45,723 nucleotides of DNA. Origin: Candidatus Hodarchaeota archaeon (GTDB lineage: Archaea > Asgardarchaeota > Heimdallarchaeia > Hodarchaeales > YT1-039). The position numbers and the translations under genes are program-made. The notes under the pieces are model-generated. The model made no database searches. It worked only from the letters and a program-made list of their open reading frames with translations, and was not told where the DNA came from. The stretch is from contig JAEOTF010000229.1 in NCBI GenBank assembly GCA_016840025.1, positions 1-45,723 on the forward strand. The letters are read 5' to 3'. Of the stretch, positions 1 to 9,159 are shown in pieces; the stretch's first letter is position 1; every line of letters starts with the position of its first letter.

Positions 1-1395
1 GATAAACGTTATTCTATCACTTTCAAAATTGTAGGGATTTATTATTCCAAAAAGATAAGCCGTCATGGAAATGGCGTTATTGACCCAATCGACATTGGAA
101 TCATCAAGGATGACCTCTTTCCTAATTCATATTCTGCAGAAAGGGGCATAATCACGTTACTCCCGTCTTATAACGCTACAACTAAAGAATTAGTATTAGG
201 TCATACCATTTGGGGATTATCCAAAGACTGGGAAGGCAAATATAACAATTTCATCTGTGTTTTGACCGAAAATCAAAAGTTTGAGGTAAGAGAATTCATA
301 CAATATTCCTTGACCGCTGAAACAGAAAAAAGAAAGAATTTTTTCAGCAAATGGTCACCCATGGCAGCACACGCTTTCGAATTCTCAGAAAGAGGTCCAG
401 AAATGTATGTTCTCAATTCGGTGCGATGGTTTGATCTTCGAAATCTCGGTCCAACATTGGTTTTGTTAACTATTACTGCATTTATCATTCTTAATGCCTT
501 TTTAGGGTCTGTGTACGAACGAACATCTGAAATCGCCATTTGGACCAGTGTGGGGGCTAATCCAGGCGATATTTCAAGGATTTACACTATGGAAAGTCTT
601 CTAATCGGATCAATCGGTGGATTATTCGGATATATACTCGCAATAGGACTTTACTACCTTAGTAAAACGATAAAAGCCCTTCCCGAATTTCCCAATGAGT
701 CGGTCACAGATTTCTTATGGTTATTCTATGCTTTCATTCTTTCCAATATAGTTACTTATCTAGCTTCACGATATCCTGCAAAGCAGGCTAGTAAGCTTGT
801 GGTGCCTAGCCATAAACGTCGATGGAGACCTAAAGCCTCTATAGCGATCCGAGGAATAGGAAGAATTCAGAACGAGGAACTGCCTATTACATTGGAATTA
901 GAAGAAACTAGAGATTTTGTTTCCTTTCTTTTTAGTCCAAAAGGCATGGATAAACCTGGTTTTTATGATCTCCATGATAAATGGGGAATCAAGGTTAAAA
1001 GACGAGTAGATGGTACTCGATGGCATGAATTCGGTTTTAAATGTTCTTTAACGCAACTTGTGAATGCTTATGCAGATATAACATGCAGAATAGTGAGGAA
1101 AGCGGGGAAATCCCGAGCAAGACTCTTCGTAGATGTTGTTCCTTTCACTTTGGTTACTGGACAAATGGAAGGAGGCGGGTTCATGGGTAAAGGAAGTGGT
1201 GGGGTTAGTAGTGGTGAAATGAATACTTCTATGCTTGGTGAAATTTCATTACAAGCAATGGAAGGCATAAGACAGGCTATCCTCACATGGCGAGTTGAAG
1301 GGCGTAAATTTGGTATTGATCGTAAAAAGCTCAAAGAAGTGGAAGTAACCGACTTAACGGAGCAAGATGCAAGTAAAGAGAAAAGAAAGAATTAA
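1..1395 (+). CDS. FtsX/MacB-type ABC transporter permease, 5' end missing
   Basis: The reading frame is open from base 1, so the gene starts outside the window; the TTG at 262 is internal. The visible 464 residues begin with an extracytoplasmic region. Hydrophobic segments follow at roughly residues 154-174, 199-218 and 238-256, with the loop YERTSEIAIWTSVGANPGDI between the first two. That transmembrane/loop arrangement, with its E-I-x-x-x-x-x-x-G-A pattern, is typical of FtsX-domain permeases of MacB/LolC-like systems. An unusually long soluble tail of about 190 residues follows the last membrane segment and includes a glycine-rich stretch near residues 398-405. No ATPase partner is visible; it may lie upstream. 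Family assignment is fairly sure; the substrate is unknown. Confidence 0.75.
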   Translation, partial: DKRYSITFKIVGIYYSKKISRHGNGVIDPIDIGIIKDDLFPNSYSAERGIITLLPSYNATTKELVLGHTIWGLSKDWEGKYNNFICVLTENQKFEVREFIQYSLTAETEKRKNFFSKWSPMAAHAFEFSERGPEMYVLNSVRWFDLRNLGPTLVLLTITAFIILNAFLGSVYERTSEIAIWTSVGANPGDISRIYTMESLLIGSIGGLFGYILAIGLYYLSKTIKALPEFPNESVTDFLWLFYAFILSNIVTYLASRYPAKQASKLVVPSHKRRWRPKASIAIRGIGRIQNEELPITLELEETRDFVSFLFSPKGMDKPGFYDLHDKWGIKVKRRVDGTRWHEFGFKCSLTQLVNAYADITCRIVRKAGKSRARLFVDVVPFTLVTGQMEGGGFMGKGSGGVSSGEMNTSMLGEISLQAMEGIRQAILTWRVEGRKFGIDRKKLKEVEVTDLTEQDASKEKRKN

Positions 1396-1452
1396 TCGAA
1401 ATTTTGCTCATCTAAAAAATATACTTTATCCCCTGTTTTGTCATTTAAAGGT

Positions 1453-1929
1453 TTATTTGTGCTTAAAGTTCCATAATTTATCCCCCACCCAATGAACATT
1501 TAAAATAGATTTTCCTTTCTTTTGCACTTCTTCGGACGGTACACATGCGATTCCTACACAAAGGATAGTCTTACGAGAGATATCTTTAACGACAACAACA
1601 GCTTCAGCTTTGAATTCATCTCTCCGTACTATTCCTGGTCCAAATACATCGGCTCCATTAATTAAGTGCGAAAGAGCTCCTTTATCAACCCACACAGATG
1701 GCAGGATATCGGGAATTTTTCTTAAAATATGAATTGTAGGAATGAGTTGACTTTTTCGCTCGAAGGCAAGGACGTTACCTGTATTTGATGAAAGATAAAG
1801 GATATTATCATCCTGTTTCATTAAAAATATGTTTTCCTCGACGAGAATGTTGGCAAACTGGGAATCTAGCTGATGGGCAGCCTTAAGGAGGTTCTTTTTT
1901 TGTTTCTTAGAGAGTTCAATCTTTTTCAT
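1453..1929 (-). CDS. PUA-domain RNA-binding protein (MCT-1/Tma20-like)
   Basis: A 158-residue protein with a lysine-rich N-terminus and a C-terminal PUA domain at about residues 75-155. The signature is the stretch LPSVWVDKGALSHLINGADV followed by FGPGI, the usual PUA beta-strand/helix/glycine pattern. Archaeal proteins of this length and order (pre-PUA plus PUA) resemble the eukaryotic translation factor MCT-1/Tma20 and bind structured RNA or ribosomes. That role is family knowledge; nothing here proves the target. It lies downstream of aCPSF1 on the same strand with a gap of about 190 bases, and converges with the permease gene (57-base gap). Confidence 0.72.
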   Translation of the reverse strand: MKKIELSKKQKKNLLKAAHQLDSQFANILVEENIFLMKQDDNILYLSSNTGNVLAFERKSQLIPTIHILRKIPDILPSVWVDKGALSHLINGADVFGPGIVRRDEFKAEAVVVVKDISRKTILCVGIACVPSEEVQKKGKSILNVHWVGDKLWNFKHK

Positions 1930-2121
1930 GGTAGTCAGCCTTCCTCATAAATTAATTGAATAACGATTTGGAACCATCTATAATTCTATTAGAAAGTCGT
2001 CTTCATTCTGTACTAAAAAATTTCTATAAATTTAATCTTCTGAAAAGAGAAGGAAATGTTTGGCATTTATATTTCGAAATCTCTTGATTTGACAAGCGAG
2101 TTTATGTTATGCTGTGATTTA

Positions 2122-4053
2122 TTACGCTAAACGGATGGACTCAAGGTTTTGAGGAACTTGTGTTCGAATTCTATACTTCTTCTCAATGCTTTGAGCCAGA
2201 GAGTCGGACTTGAATTGCTGACCATGTACTAACACTATACGTTCTGGACGAGGAGTCACTTTACGAATGTAATTCATCAACTGTCGGCGATCTGAATGCC
2301 CGCTGAAACCTTCAATGATATTTACATCCATGTTGACGGGAATCATGTCTAGTTTGCCGTTTTTATAGGTTCGGAACTCTTTTTGACCATCGGCGACCCG
2401 ACGCCCGTGTGTACGTTCTGCTTGATAACTTACAAAAATAATACTATTTTTTGGATCGTGGGCCAATTGTAAGAAATAGTCAAGAGAAGCACCGCCTGTT
2501 AGCATACCGCTGGTTGCCATAATAACACAAGGATCGCCCGAGACAACTTCTTCCCTTATTTCTTTTGAATCGACTTGTACGAAATACTCACTAAGGAAGG
2601 GGTTCTCCCCAGCATTAAAGATAGTATTCTGAAGATCGGCGGATAAATATTCAGGATGACATGTATGAATTGCTGTGGCTTCAGAAATCATCCCATCAAG
2701 AAAGACAGGACATTCTTCTAACTGCTTCATTCGGAAGTATTTATCGATGACAATCAAGAGTTCTTGAGCACGACCTACTGCAAGACTAGGAATAAGGACC
2801 TTCCCACCTCTACGGACGGTTTCATTAATAATGCGTACTAATTGCCGTTCTGACTCTTTGCGGGCAGGCATCATGTCTGTTGGGCCACCGTAGGTTGATT
2901 CAATTACTAAGGTTTCCAGACGGGGGAATTTCTTGTTAGCAGGTTCTAAGAGTCGACTTCGTGCAAACTTAAAATCATGAGCAATAGCAAGATTGTATTG
3001 TCCATCTCCAATATGAAGGTGGATGATGGAGCTGCCAAGAATATGCCCTGCTGGGCTTAATGTTAATCGAATATCGGGTGAAAGATCAGTTACTTCTCCA
3101 TAACGTCGTGGAATAGTGTGAAGAATGGTTGTTTTGATATCTTTTTGGGAATATGGAAGTATTTTTCCTTCTTTTGAGGCAACATTAAGATAATCCATCT
3201 GAAGGAGTGTCATTAAAGAACGAGTTGCCTCATTGCAATAAACAGGACCGCGAAATCCCCATTTATAAAGAAATGGGAGAAAACCACAATGATCTAAATG
3301 AGCATGAGAAATTACAACGGCATCTAAATCACGAATATCAAACTCAGGTGCATTAAAGTAGGGAAACATATTCTCAGGAGAACTAGAACCCACATTGACT
3401 CCCGCGTCAATTAATACTCTAGATTCTGTGGTTTCAAGAAGTAAACAACTACGACCCACTTCACCAGCTCCACCAAGAGGAGTCAAACGTATCCAATTTG
3501 ACCGCGTAGGCAAAGATTCTCTGTGAATTCGCTCTCCAATCGCTAAAAGAGCACGCCTTCGCCTTAAACTTTCGGAAGCAAGAATATAACGGATGTTACT
3601 AATCATTTTTGATTGAATTGGAGGAGTACGAACAACAGTAGGACGCCAAAATACTAAACGGGTGATATCGCGCAAAGTAGCTCCGTTGCGACCTATAACG
3701 AGGCCTGGTTTCTTAGCTTCTATCACAACTTCCCCAAGAACATCATCAAAAGCCATATCGGTGATTTCTGCCTCTTCAGGGACTATTTCTTTGATTTTTT
3801 GAGCCGCTTCTTCCCTATCCATTCTCACACGAAGGTCGGATCGAATTACAATTCTTTTACGAAAGTTTTTAGCTAAATCTTTAACAATTGTCCCGTCGGT
3901 CATAAGAACATCAGGGCTTCGCGAATAAACCACAATAAAGGGGCCCTCGGCTTCTACACTGGAGACCTTAGCTGAAGAAGGTAATTTCTTCGTCAATGCG
4001 TTTCGTAACGAGTCTAAGTCTACTGGAGCATCGTTTCTCTCTCTAGAGTTCAT
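2122..4053 (-). CDS. KH-domain beta-CASP ribonuclease aCPSF1 / FttA (transcription termination factor)
   Basis: Full-length 643-residue archaeal CPSF homologue. N-terminal KH-like region at about residues 1-150, with a GRNG loop at 121-124 in the second KH unit. Metallo-beta-lactamase domain from about 185, with the metal motif HAHLDH at 250-255. Beta-CASP motifs follow, including ESTYGG, MATSGMLTGG, SYQAERTHGRR and GFSGHSD. In studied archaea this enzyme cuts nascent RNA at U-rich 3' ends and releases RNA polymerase. All catalytic motifs visible here are intact. It sits between the proteasome beta gene and the PUA-protein gene on the same strand. The start ATG at 4053 gives the usual family length. 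Confidence 0.95.
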   Translation of the reverse strand: MNSRERNDAPVDLDSLRNALTKKLPSSAKVSSVEAEGPFIVVYSRSPDVLMTDGTIVKDLAKNFRKRIVIRSDLRVRMDREEAAQKIKEIVPEEAEITDMAFDDVLGEVVIEAKKPGLVIGRNGATLRDITRLVFWRPTVVRTPPIQSKMISNIRYILASESLRRRRALLAIGERIHRESLPTRSNWIRLTPLGGAGEVGRSCLLLETTESRVLIDAGVNVGSSSPENMFPYFNAPEFDIRDLDAVVISHAHLDHCGFLPFLYKWGFRGPVYCNEATRSLMTLLQMDYLNVASKEGKILPYSQKDIKTTILHTIPRRYGEVTDLSPDIRLTLSPAGHILGSSIIHLHIGDGQYNLAIAHDFKFARSRLLEPANKKFPRLETLVIESTYGGPTDMMPARKESERQLVRIINETVRRGGKVLIPSLAVGRAQELLIVIDKYFRMKQLEECPVFLDGMISEATAIHTCHPEYLSADLQNTIFNAGENPFLSEYFVQVDSKEIREEVVSGDPCVIMATSGMLTGGASLDYFLQLAHDPKNSIIFVSYQAERTHGRRVADGQKEFRTYKNGKLDMIPVNMDVNIIEGFSGHSDRRQLMNYIRKVTPRPERIVLVHGQQFKSDSLAQSIEKKYRIRTQVPQNLESIRLA

Positions 4054-4137
4054 TTTTAAAATCGTCCTGTTGATATTTGCAATTTTTACTATCAGAATAG
4101 GAAATCTTTTTTTACGTCTGCAGCTCCCATTAAGAGA

Positions 4138-4845
4138 TTATTTCTTTGAAGTTCGGGCATCTTTAATCAAGGCATCGATTTGCTCTTCAGACAAAAACAC
4201 ACAACCATCTGTCTGAGTAATAGTTGCTATATTGAATCCATTGCCTGTGGCTGCATCACGTTGGGATGCTGCTCTTACAGCTCGTAGACCAATGTTTAAT
4301 CCCTTTTCAATTGGCAAAGTGGGGATGTAATTGTCCTCTAAAATTCCATAGGCAACAGGTGACCCTGTGCCAGTAGCAACAAAGGTTTTTTCTTCAACAA
4401 CACTACCAAGGAAATCAAGAGTATAAAGATGAGGATTAGAAGTGTCTATACCTGCAACAATGCTCTGAACTATCATAGGAAATAGACGATGAGAGAATAG
4501 CATGTTACCTAAGAAACGAGCCGCTGAATGGACAGGGATTCGTCGTCCTTGATTTAGGTAATAAAGAGCAAATTCAGCCTTTGCGATGTCCATAATTTGC
4601 TGAGCGTCAGCTACGCGTCCTGCGATTGTTGCTGCCACGAACTTATCCAGTTTATACACCTTAACTGCGCGTTTATGTGCAATTAAAAAGCCTGCAGTTG
4701 CTCTTCTATCCGTAACTAGAACAACCCCGTCTTCACAACATAACCCGACAGTTGTTGTTCCTTTCAGGGCTTGACCTACCTCGGTAAGAGAAGGTTCTTT
4801 CGGTATATCACTAGCTCTAAGCTGCCTGTCCCTAAGCGACCACAT
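4138..4845 (-). CDS. psmB: Proteasome beta subunit
   Basis: Catalytic subunit of the archaeal 20S proteasome. A propeptide of about 29 residues precedes GTTTVG; autocleavage after this Gly would expose Thr30 as the nucleophile. TDRRATAG and the lysine/arginine stretch HKRAVKVYKLDKF match the conserved active-site region, and GTGSPVAYGILE the conserved C-terminal part. I chose the ATG at 4845 over a GTG nine bases upstream; neither has a clear ribosome binding site, so the transcript may be nearly leaderless. The gene is divergent from eS19, with a 300-base intergenic region carrying a tandem repeat. Length is about 235 residues. Confidence 0.95.
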   Translation of the reverse strand: MWSLRDRQLRASDIPKEPSLTEVGQALKGTTTVGLCCEDGVVLVTDRRATAGFLIAHKRAVKVYKLDKFVAATIAGRVADAQQIMDIAKAEFALYYLNQGRRIPVHSAARFLGNMLFSHRLFPMIVQSIVAGIDTSNPHLYTLDFLGSVVEEKTFVATGTGSPVAYGILEDNYIPTLPIEKGLNIGLRAVRAASQRDAATGNGFNIATITQTDGCVFLSEEQIDALIKDARTSKK

Positions 4846-4883
4846 AAGAATCACAATACTAAATTACGGTAGTCACCAATTAA

Positions 4884-4943
4884 AAATTGGGAATAATGAG
4901 CTGAAAAAACTCAAATTGGGAATAATGAGCTGAAAAAACTCAA
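4884..4943. repeat. Tandem direct repeat, two 29-base units
   Basis: Two identical adjacent 29-base units at 4884-4912 and 4913-4941, with the first two bases of a third unit. Each contains GAATAATGAGCTG followed by an A-run and CTC. It lies between the divergent proteasome beta and eS19 genes, about 40 bases upstream of the psmB start. It could be a slipped-strand duplication or a doubled regulatory site. There are no spacers, so it is not a CRISPR. Confidence 0.9.
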
Positions 4944-5148
4944 GTATTTTTGTGTTATTCTTTCTAGAATAATGTGCGAAAATAAATGTTTTGATATTTT
5001 TCTACCTTCATGAGATGTTAATATGGTTAAAAAGGTTAAAATTAACGGTCCCTATTTCTTTCTAATTGCACTCAATACTTTTAAGTAACTAATATCCTTT
5101 CTTCCGAAAAACCTGTATAATCAGCTAAAATGAATGAGTGATTGATGA

Positions 5149-5589
5149 ATGGCGTCAGTTTATATTGTACCCCCTGGCCTTCTGATTAAAAAAGTTGCAG
5201 AGGAGCTAAAGAGTTACGACGCAATTACTCCTCCCGAATGGGCGCCTTATGTAAAAACAGGGGTCAGTCGAGAAAAACCACCAGAAGAGGTTGACTGGTG
5301 GTATACACGTGTAGCAAGTATTCTGAGAAAAATCGCTATAAAGGGTCCAGTAGGCGTATCACGCTTAAGAAACTACTATGGAGGGGTAAGAAATAGCGGA
5401 TCAACACCTAACCACTATCATCAAGGTAGTGGAGCGATAGTGAGAAAGGCAATTCAGGGACTTGAGAAAGCTGGCCTTATTAAAGAAGTTAAAGGCAAAG
5501 GTCGAGCCATTACAGGCCAAGGCGTCAGTTTTCTTGAGAGTATTGCATATCAGATAAAAAAGGAAATCCCTGAGCTCGAAAAATATTAA
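5149..5589 (+). CDS. rps19e: 30S ribosomal protein eS19
   Basis: A 146-residue ribosomal protein of the archaeal/eukaryotic-specific S19e family. Recognisable blocks are the N-terminal VPPGLLIKKVAEELK, the W-x-x-Y-V-K-T-G-V segment, the WWYTRVASILRKIAIKGPVG block and the C-terminal LIKEVKGKGRAITGQG region. It is part of the small-subunit head and is needed for late 30S maturation in archaea and eukaryotes. It is followed after 19 bases by the PDCD5-family gene, a common archaeal pairing. ATG start at 5149, with a weak purine-rich stretch upstream. Confidence 0.96.
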   Translation: MASVYIVPPGLLIKKVAEELKSYDAITPPEWAPYVKTGVSREKPPEEVDWWYTRVASILRKIAIKGPVGVSRLRNYYGGVRNSGSTPNHYHQGSGAIVRKAIQGLEKAGLIKEVKGKGRAITGQGVSFLESIAYQIKKEIPELEKY

Positions 5590-5608
5590 TCGAAAGGATA
5601 ATTGAAAA

Positions 5609-5986
5609 ATGGGTAATGATCCTGAAATTAAGGCATTACGCCTAAAACAAATGAAAAAATTTCAAAAACGGATCGAACAAGCCCAACAAATAGAGGAAAG
5701 AAGATTAGAGGTAGAAAGAAAGCGTGAACAGACCTTGCGCGCTATTCTAACTGATGAAGCTAATGTTGCCTTGGAGAAAATTAAAAGCGTTAATAAAGGC
5801 GAAGCACAAACCCTTGAGGATCAATGTCTTCAATTGTTTATGAGCGGCTATCTCAGAGCAAAAATAACAAAAAAAGTATTAGAAGAGCTTCACCTTCAAC
5901 TCAGAAGAGACAAACACGAAACAAAGTTCATTAGAAAAAGTAAAAAGAAAAGGGAAGAACTTTTTAATAGTAAAATACAAAAATGA
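5609..5986 (+). CDS. PDCD5-family DNA-binding protein
   Basis: A 125-residue, highly charged helical protein. It matches the archaeal/eukaryotic PDCD5 (TFAR19) family through its N-terminal coiled helix rich in E, R and Q, then the core block ILTDEANVALEKIKSVNKG and the basic C-terminal tail ending in FIRKSKKKREEL. The biochemical role is not settled; archaeal members bind nucleic acid and usually sit beside eS19, as here. A purine-rich site (CGAAAGGATAA) precedes the ATG at 5609. Probably co-transcribed with eS19 and the following membrane protein gene (19-base gap). Confidence 0.9.
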   Translation: MGNDPEIKALRLKQMKKFQKRIEQAQQIEERRLEVERKREQTLRAILTDEANVALEKIKSVNKGEAQTLEDQCLQLFMSGYLRAKITKKVLEELHLQLRRDKHETKFIRKSKKKREELFNSKIQK

Positions 5987-6005
5987 GGGAAAAGAGGCCC
6001 TTAAC

Positions 6006-6443
6006 ATGGCAGTCACCGTTACATTCGCTTGGACAAGAAAAGCAAATTTAGGACTCATTTTGATCACGTTTGGGTTATTCGCAATTTCTCAAATCCTAAT
6101 TCTGTTTCATATCAAGGAATTTACTACTATTGCTACTGAAGAAAATATACCATTCCTCTTAGGCGGCGCAATTGGAATAGCAATGGGTTTAACAGCTATA
6201 ACGTGCTTTTTAGCCGAACATTATCAACGTGAAGGCAGAATTGTCCCTTCTATTCTTCTCTTGAGTACGTATCTAGTACTAGTAGTTTATTTTTCAGGTT
6301 ATTTCATTATCTTTCAACATGTCCCAAATTATGTCAAAGAACTTCAAGTAGAAGACTTCTTTCTTTTCTTTTGGTCACAAATGGGAAGTTTAGCATTAGC
6401 ATCTCTATCAGCTATATTCATTCATGAAATAGGTCAGCGATAG
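6006..6443 (+). CDS. Small four-helix membrane protein, uncharacterised
   Basis: A 145-residue polytopic membrane protein with four hydrophobic segments at about residues 15-34, 48-68, 82-104 and 122-138. The N-terminus is short with basic residues (W-T-R-K), suggesting a cytoplasmic N-terminus. I recognise no motif or family. Its position 19 bases after the PDCD5-family gene on the same strand suggests co-transcription with the eS19 operon, but no functional link can be inferred. It converges with uvrC (26-base gap). Confidence 0.7.
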   Translation: MAVTVTFAWTRKANLGLILITFGLFAISQILILFHIKEFTTIATEENIPFLLGGAIGIAMGLTAITCFLAEHYQREGRIVPSILLLSTYLVLVVYFSGYFIIFQHVPNYVKELQVEDFFLFFWSQMGSLALASLSAIFIHEIGQR

Positions 6444-6469
6444 TATTACTGCATGACCCAACAGCTAAC

Positions 6470-8275
6470 TTAATCTTCTGTATCATAGTGGAGATGTTCA
6501 TAAATTATTTTAGCAATTTGAGCACTTATTCCTGGAGTCTGCTCAATTTCTGAAATAGAAGCCTGTTTTACATTCTCAACAGATCCAAAATGGGATAAAA
6601 GAGCATCTTTTCGCTTTTTCCCTATTCCTGGAATAGAGTCTAGACGAGACTTATGTAGTGTTTTCTCTCTAAGGAGACGATGATAACCTATTGCAAAACG
6701 ATGAGCTTCGTCCCGGATCCGTTGAAGAAATTGGAGTGCCGATGAATTCTTAGGTAAAATTAGCGGTAAGGAACGACCGGGGACAAAAATCTCTTCATTT
6801 TTCTTAGCAAGACCAAGAATTGGTATTGTTGTGACCTTTAGCTGCTTTAATTCATTAACAGCCGTAGAAAGTTGTCCCTTACCGCCATCTATTAAAATCA
6901 AATCAGGAAGAGGCCATTCTGGATGCAGAGAATATCTCCTTCGAATAACTTCTCCCATCATAGCAAAATCATCTTGCCCCTTTACTGTCTTAATTCTAAA
7001 GCGACGATAATGGGATTTTAATGGACGACCTAAATGAAACACTACCATTGAACCAACAGCTGCCGAATTTCCTAAATTTGAGATATCAAAAGCTTCAATC
7101 CTGTTCGGTAACTTATGTAATCGAAGACAGGATCGTAAATCCTCTACAGCCTCTATAGTGTGCTGGCTTTCTCGCTCTAAGGCTTCGAGAGTGAGGTTAG
7201 AACACTTTTCAAGAAAAGCTTCTTCCAAAGGCGTATTTGGACCTCTAATTATTACGGAAGACGTTCGTTTTTTTGAAAGCCAATTTAATAGGTCTTCATC
7301 TACAAATTCGGCTTCGTGGGGAATAATAATAGTTTCAGGGACAAATGAAGAATTAAGATAGACTTGCCGAATGACCTCGGCATAATCGATCTGTTGAGGA
7401 AAATTATGAACAAGAGGGAAAACCAAATGGTCTTTTATATTCTGATTCTCAATATTTAGAACTCCTACCATTGTTAAGTTAGCATAATGGACAATATAAA
7501 GTAAATCTAAGTCTCTTTGAATTAATAGACGTTTTTTCTCGGTTATTCTGTGTAAATCATTAATTTTATCTCGAAAAACCGCAGCTTGTTCAAATTCTTG
7601 ATTTTCAACGGCTTTACTCATTTTGATTTCCAAATTGGAGAGAATTTTTTCGGTCTCACCCTTTAGAAAGGCTAGTAATGAGTCCACTACTGATCTATAA
7701 TCACGAACAGATATTTTCCCTTTACATACACCTAAACAAAGACCCATGTCCCAGTCATGACAGAAAATTTTCTTTTTGGCTTCGATTATGGGTTTTTTAG
7801 AATTACAAATAGGAAATTGAGAACGAAGAAACTTGATACTTCTCTTTAATGACGCTTTGCTTGAATAAGGACCGAAGTAGATTGAGCCATCTTGATCTAA
7901 TTCCCTGACAATGAGAAGCCTCGGGAACCTTTCATGGATAGTAACTTTCAAATAAGGGTATCTCTTGTCGTCCTTCAGACGAATATTAAAACGGGGCTGA
8001 TATTGTTTGATAAGTTCCGCTTCTAGAAGAAACGCATCTTGAATTGTGTCTGTAGGAATAATGTCTATTTTATTAACGTGTTCTTGAATCGTTTGAGCTT
8101 TGTTAGAACCAGATTTCAAAAAATAACTAGAGACGCGGGAGACTAAAGAAGTTGCAGCCCCTACATAAATTACTTGATTCTTTAAATTCTTGAAGAAATA
8201 AACTCCACAAGTGCTAGGAAGACTTTTTATCTGTTCTTTAAATCTATCCAATCTGTTTAACGAGTTTTGGTTCAA
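6470..8275 (-). CDS. uvrC: Excinuclease ABC subunit C
   Basis: Dual-incision nuclease of UvrABC nucleotide excision repair, 601 residues, the normal length. In order: GIY-YIG nuclease near residues 15-95 (CGVYFFKN, VIYVGAA), a cysteine cluster typical of UvrC, a UVR domain at about 205-240 (ENQEFEQAAVFRDKIN) that binds UvrB, the RNase H-like second nuclease (EAFDISNLGNSAAVGSMVVF, LILIDGGKGQL), and C-terminal helix-hairpin-helix motifs (SIPGIGKKRKDALLSHFGSV). The start is a TTG at 8275 with GAGGGG five bases upstream. Only some archaea carry this bacterial-type system; uvrB lies 4 kb away and uvrA is not in the window. Confidence 0.96.
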   Translation of the reverse strand: MNQNSLNRLDRFKEQIKSLPSTCGVYFFKNLKNQVIYVGAATSLVSRVSSYFLKSGSNKAQTIQEHVNKIDIIPTDTIQDAFLLEAELIKQYQPRFNIRLKDDKRYPYLKVTIHERFPRLLIVRELDQDGSIYFGPYSSKASLKRSIKFLRSQFPICNSKKPIIEAKKKIFCHDWDMGLCLGVCKGKISVRDYRSVVDSLLAFLKGETEKILSNLEIKMSKAVENQEFEQAAVFRDKINDLHRITEKKRLLIQRDLDLLYIVHYANLTMVGVLNIENQNIKDHLVFPLVHNFPQQIDYAEVIRQVYLNSSFVPETIIIPHEAEFVDEDLLNWLSKKRTSSVIIRGPNTPLEEAFLEKCSNLTLEALERESQHTIEAVEDLRSCLRLHKLPNRIEAFDISNLGNSAAVGSMVVFHLGRPLKSHYRRFRIKTVKGQDDFAMMGEVIRRRYSLHPEWPLPDLILIDGGKGQLSTAVNELKQLKVTTIPILGLAKKNEEIFVPGRSLPLILPKNSSALQFLQRIRDEAHRFAIGYHRLLREKTLHKSRLDSIPGIGKKRKDALLSHFGSVENVKQASISEIEQTPGISAQIAKIIYEHLHYDTED

Positions 8276-8280
8276 AAAAA

Positions 8281-8301
8281 CCCCTCTGAAAGGAAGAGAG
8301 G
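8281..8301 (-). promoter_or_regulatory. Stem-loop overlapping the uvrC ribosome binding site
   Basis: Read on the minus strand, CCTCT (8301-8297) can pair with AGAGG (8287-8283) across a nine-base loop, flanked on both sides by T-runs. The second arm lies inside the AGAGGGG that serves as the uvrC Shine-Dalgarno sequence before a TTG start. It may be a weak terminator for the upstream monophosphatase gene, or it may limit uvrC translation. The stem is only five base pairs, so this is tentative. Confidence 0.3.
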
Positions 8302-8320
8302 AAAAAAAATCAAAGAAATT

Positions 8321-9145
8321 TCATTGTTGCAATTTTTCAACCCATATTAGAAGTTCTTCATGAAGTTTAGGACTTGCGATTATGAGTTGATCAAAGATTT
8401 CACTCGATGGCACAATTTCTTCACCCATAAGATTAGTTACTTTAACATTCATCTTTTCGAGGAGTAATAAAGCCCCAGCAATATCCCAGTAGTCGCCTTT
8501 GCGTCCAGATCCCCAAAAAACTCCACCATCTAGTGTTCCTTGGGCGATAAGTGCTAAATGTTGTGCAATACTTCCATCAAAACGGAAAATACGACCTATC
8601 TTTCCCGTAAGGTCAGCAGTAGCTAATATAGTTCTCAAACCACAAGGGAGTCTCCCACTAAAATCTATGAGCATCCTCGCATCCGAAAGTGGAACTTCTC
8701 TGCGAGGGGGTATGGGGTTGTCATTCAATAGACCAAGAGAAGTTCTTGAGGCCGAATACAGCATATCAGTAAAAGGGTTATAAACCGCTGCAGCCACAAG
8801 TCCCTTGGAATCTCTGGCAGCAACAGAAAGAGAAACAAAAGCAAATTGACCCTTTGTAAAAGCTTTTGTCCCATCGAGTGGATCTACATACCAAAATATC
8901 TCCCCTTCTTTTATTTCTGAAGCTGCACTCTCACTCGACTCTTCAGCACGGATCTGATGTTCTGGAAAGTACATTTTAATGTTATTCGTTATTATTCGTT
9001 CACTTTCGAGATCAAATGTCGTTACAACATCATCGATGCCTTTATCAAAGATCTGTAAATCTTCAAATGACATCAAACGCAAAAAGGACCCAGCTATCTT
9101 CACTGACTGTTCTGCAACATCCAAAATTCTTTGATCATCTGTCAT
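8321..9145 (-). CDS. Inositol monophosphatase-family sugar/nucleotide phosphatase
   Basis: A 274-residue member of the Mg-dependent, Li-sensitive phosphatase superfamily (IMPase, FBPase, CysQ). The metal motifs are intact: AEESSES (motif with paired Glu), YVDPLDGTKAF (the DPxDGT motif) and GDYWDIAGALLLLEK (the WDxAA-type motif). Archaeal members commonly act on inositol-1-phosphate or fructose-1,6-bisphosphate; the substrate cannot be read from sequence. It lies between a Roadblock-like gene (14-base gap) and uvrC (45-base gap) on the same strand, so an operon is likely, though the three products have no obvious common task. Confidence 0.88.
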   Translation of the reverse strand: MTDDQRILDVAEQSVKIAGSFLRLMSFEDLQIFDKGIDDVVTTFDLESERIITNNIKMYFPEHQIRAEESSESAASEIKEGEIFWYVDPLDGTKAFTKGQFAFVSLSVAARDSKGLVAAAVYNPFTDMLYSASRTSLGLLNDNPIPPRREVPLSDARMLIDFSGRLPCGLRTILATADLTGKIGRIFRFDGSIAQHLALIAQGTLDGGVFWGSGRKGDYWDIAGALLLLEKMNVKVTNLMGEEIVPSSEIFDQLIIASPKLHEELLIWVEKLQQ

Positions 9146-9159
9146 TTTTATTAATCACC

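Noticed and set aside
4884..4943. Direct repeats considered as a CRISPR fragment
   Set aside because: The units abut without spacers and there are only two; no cas gene is present.
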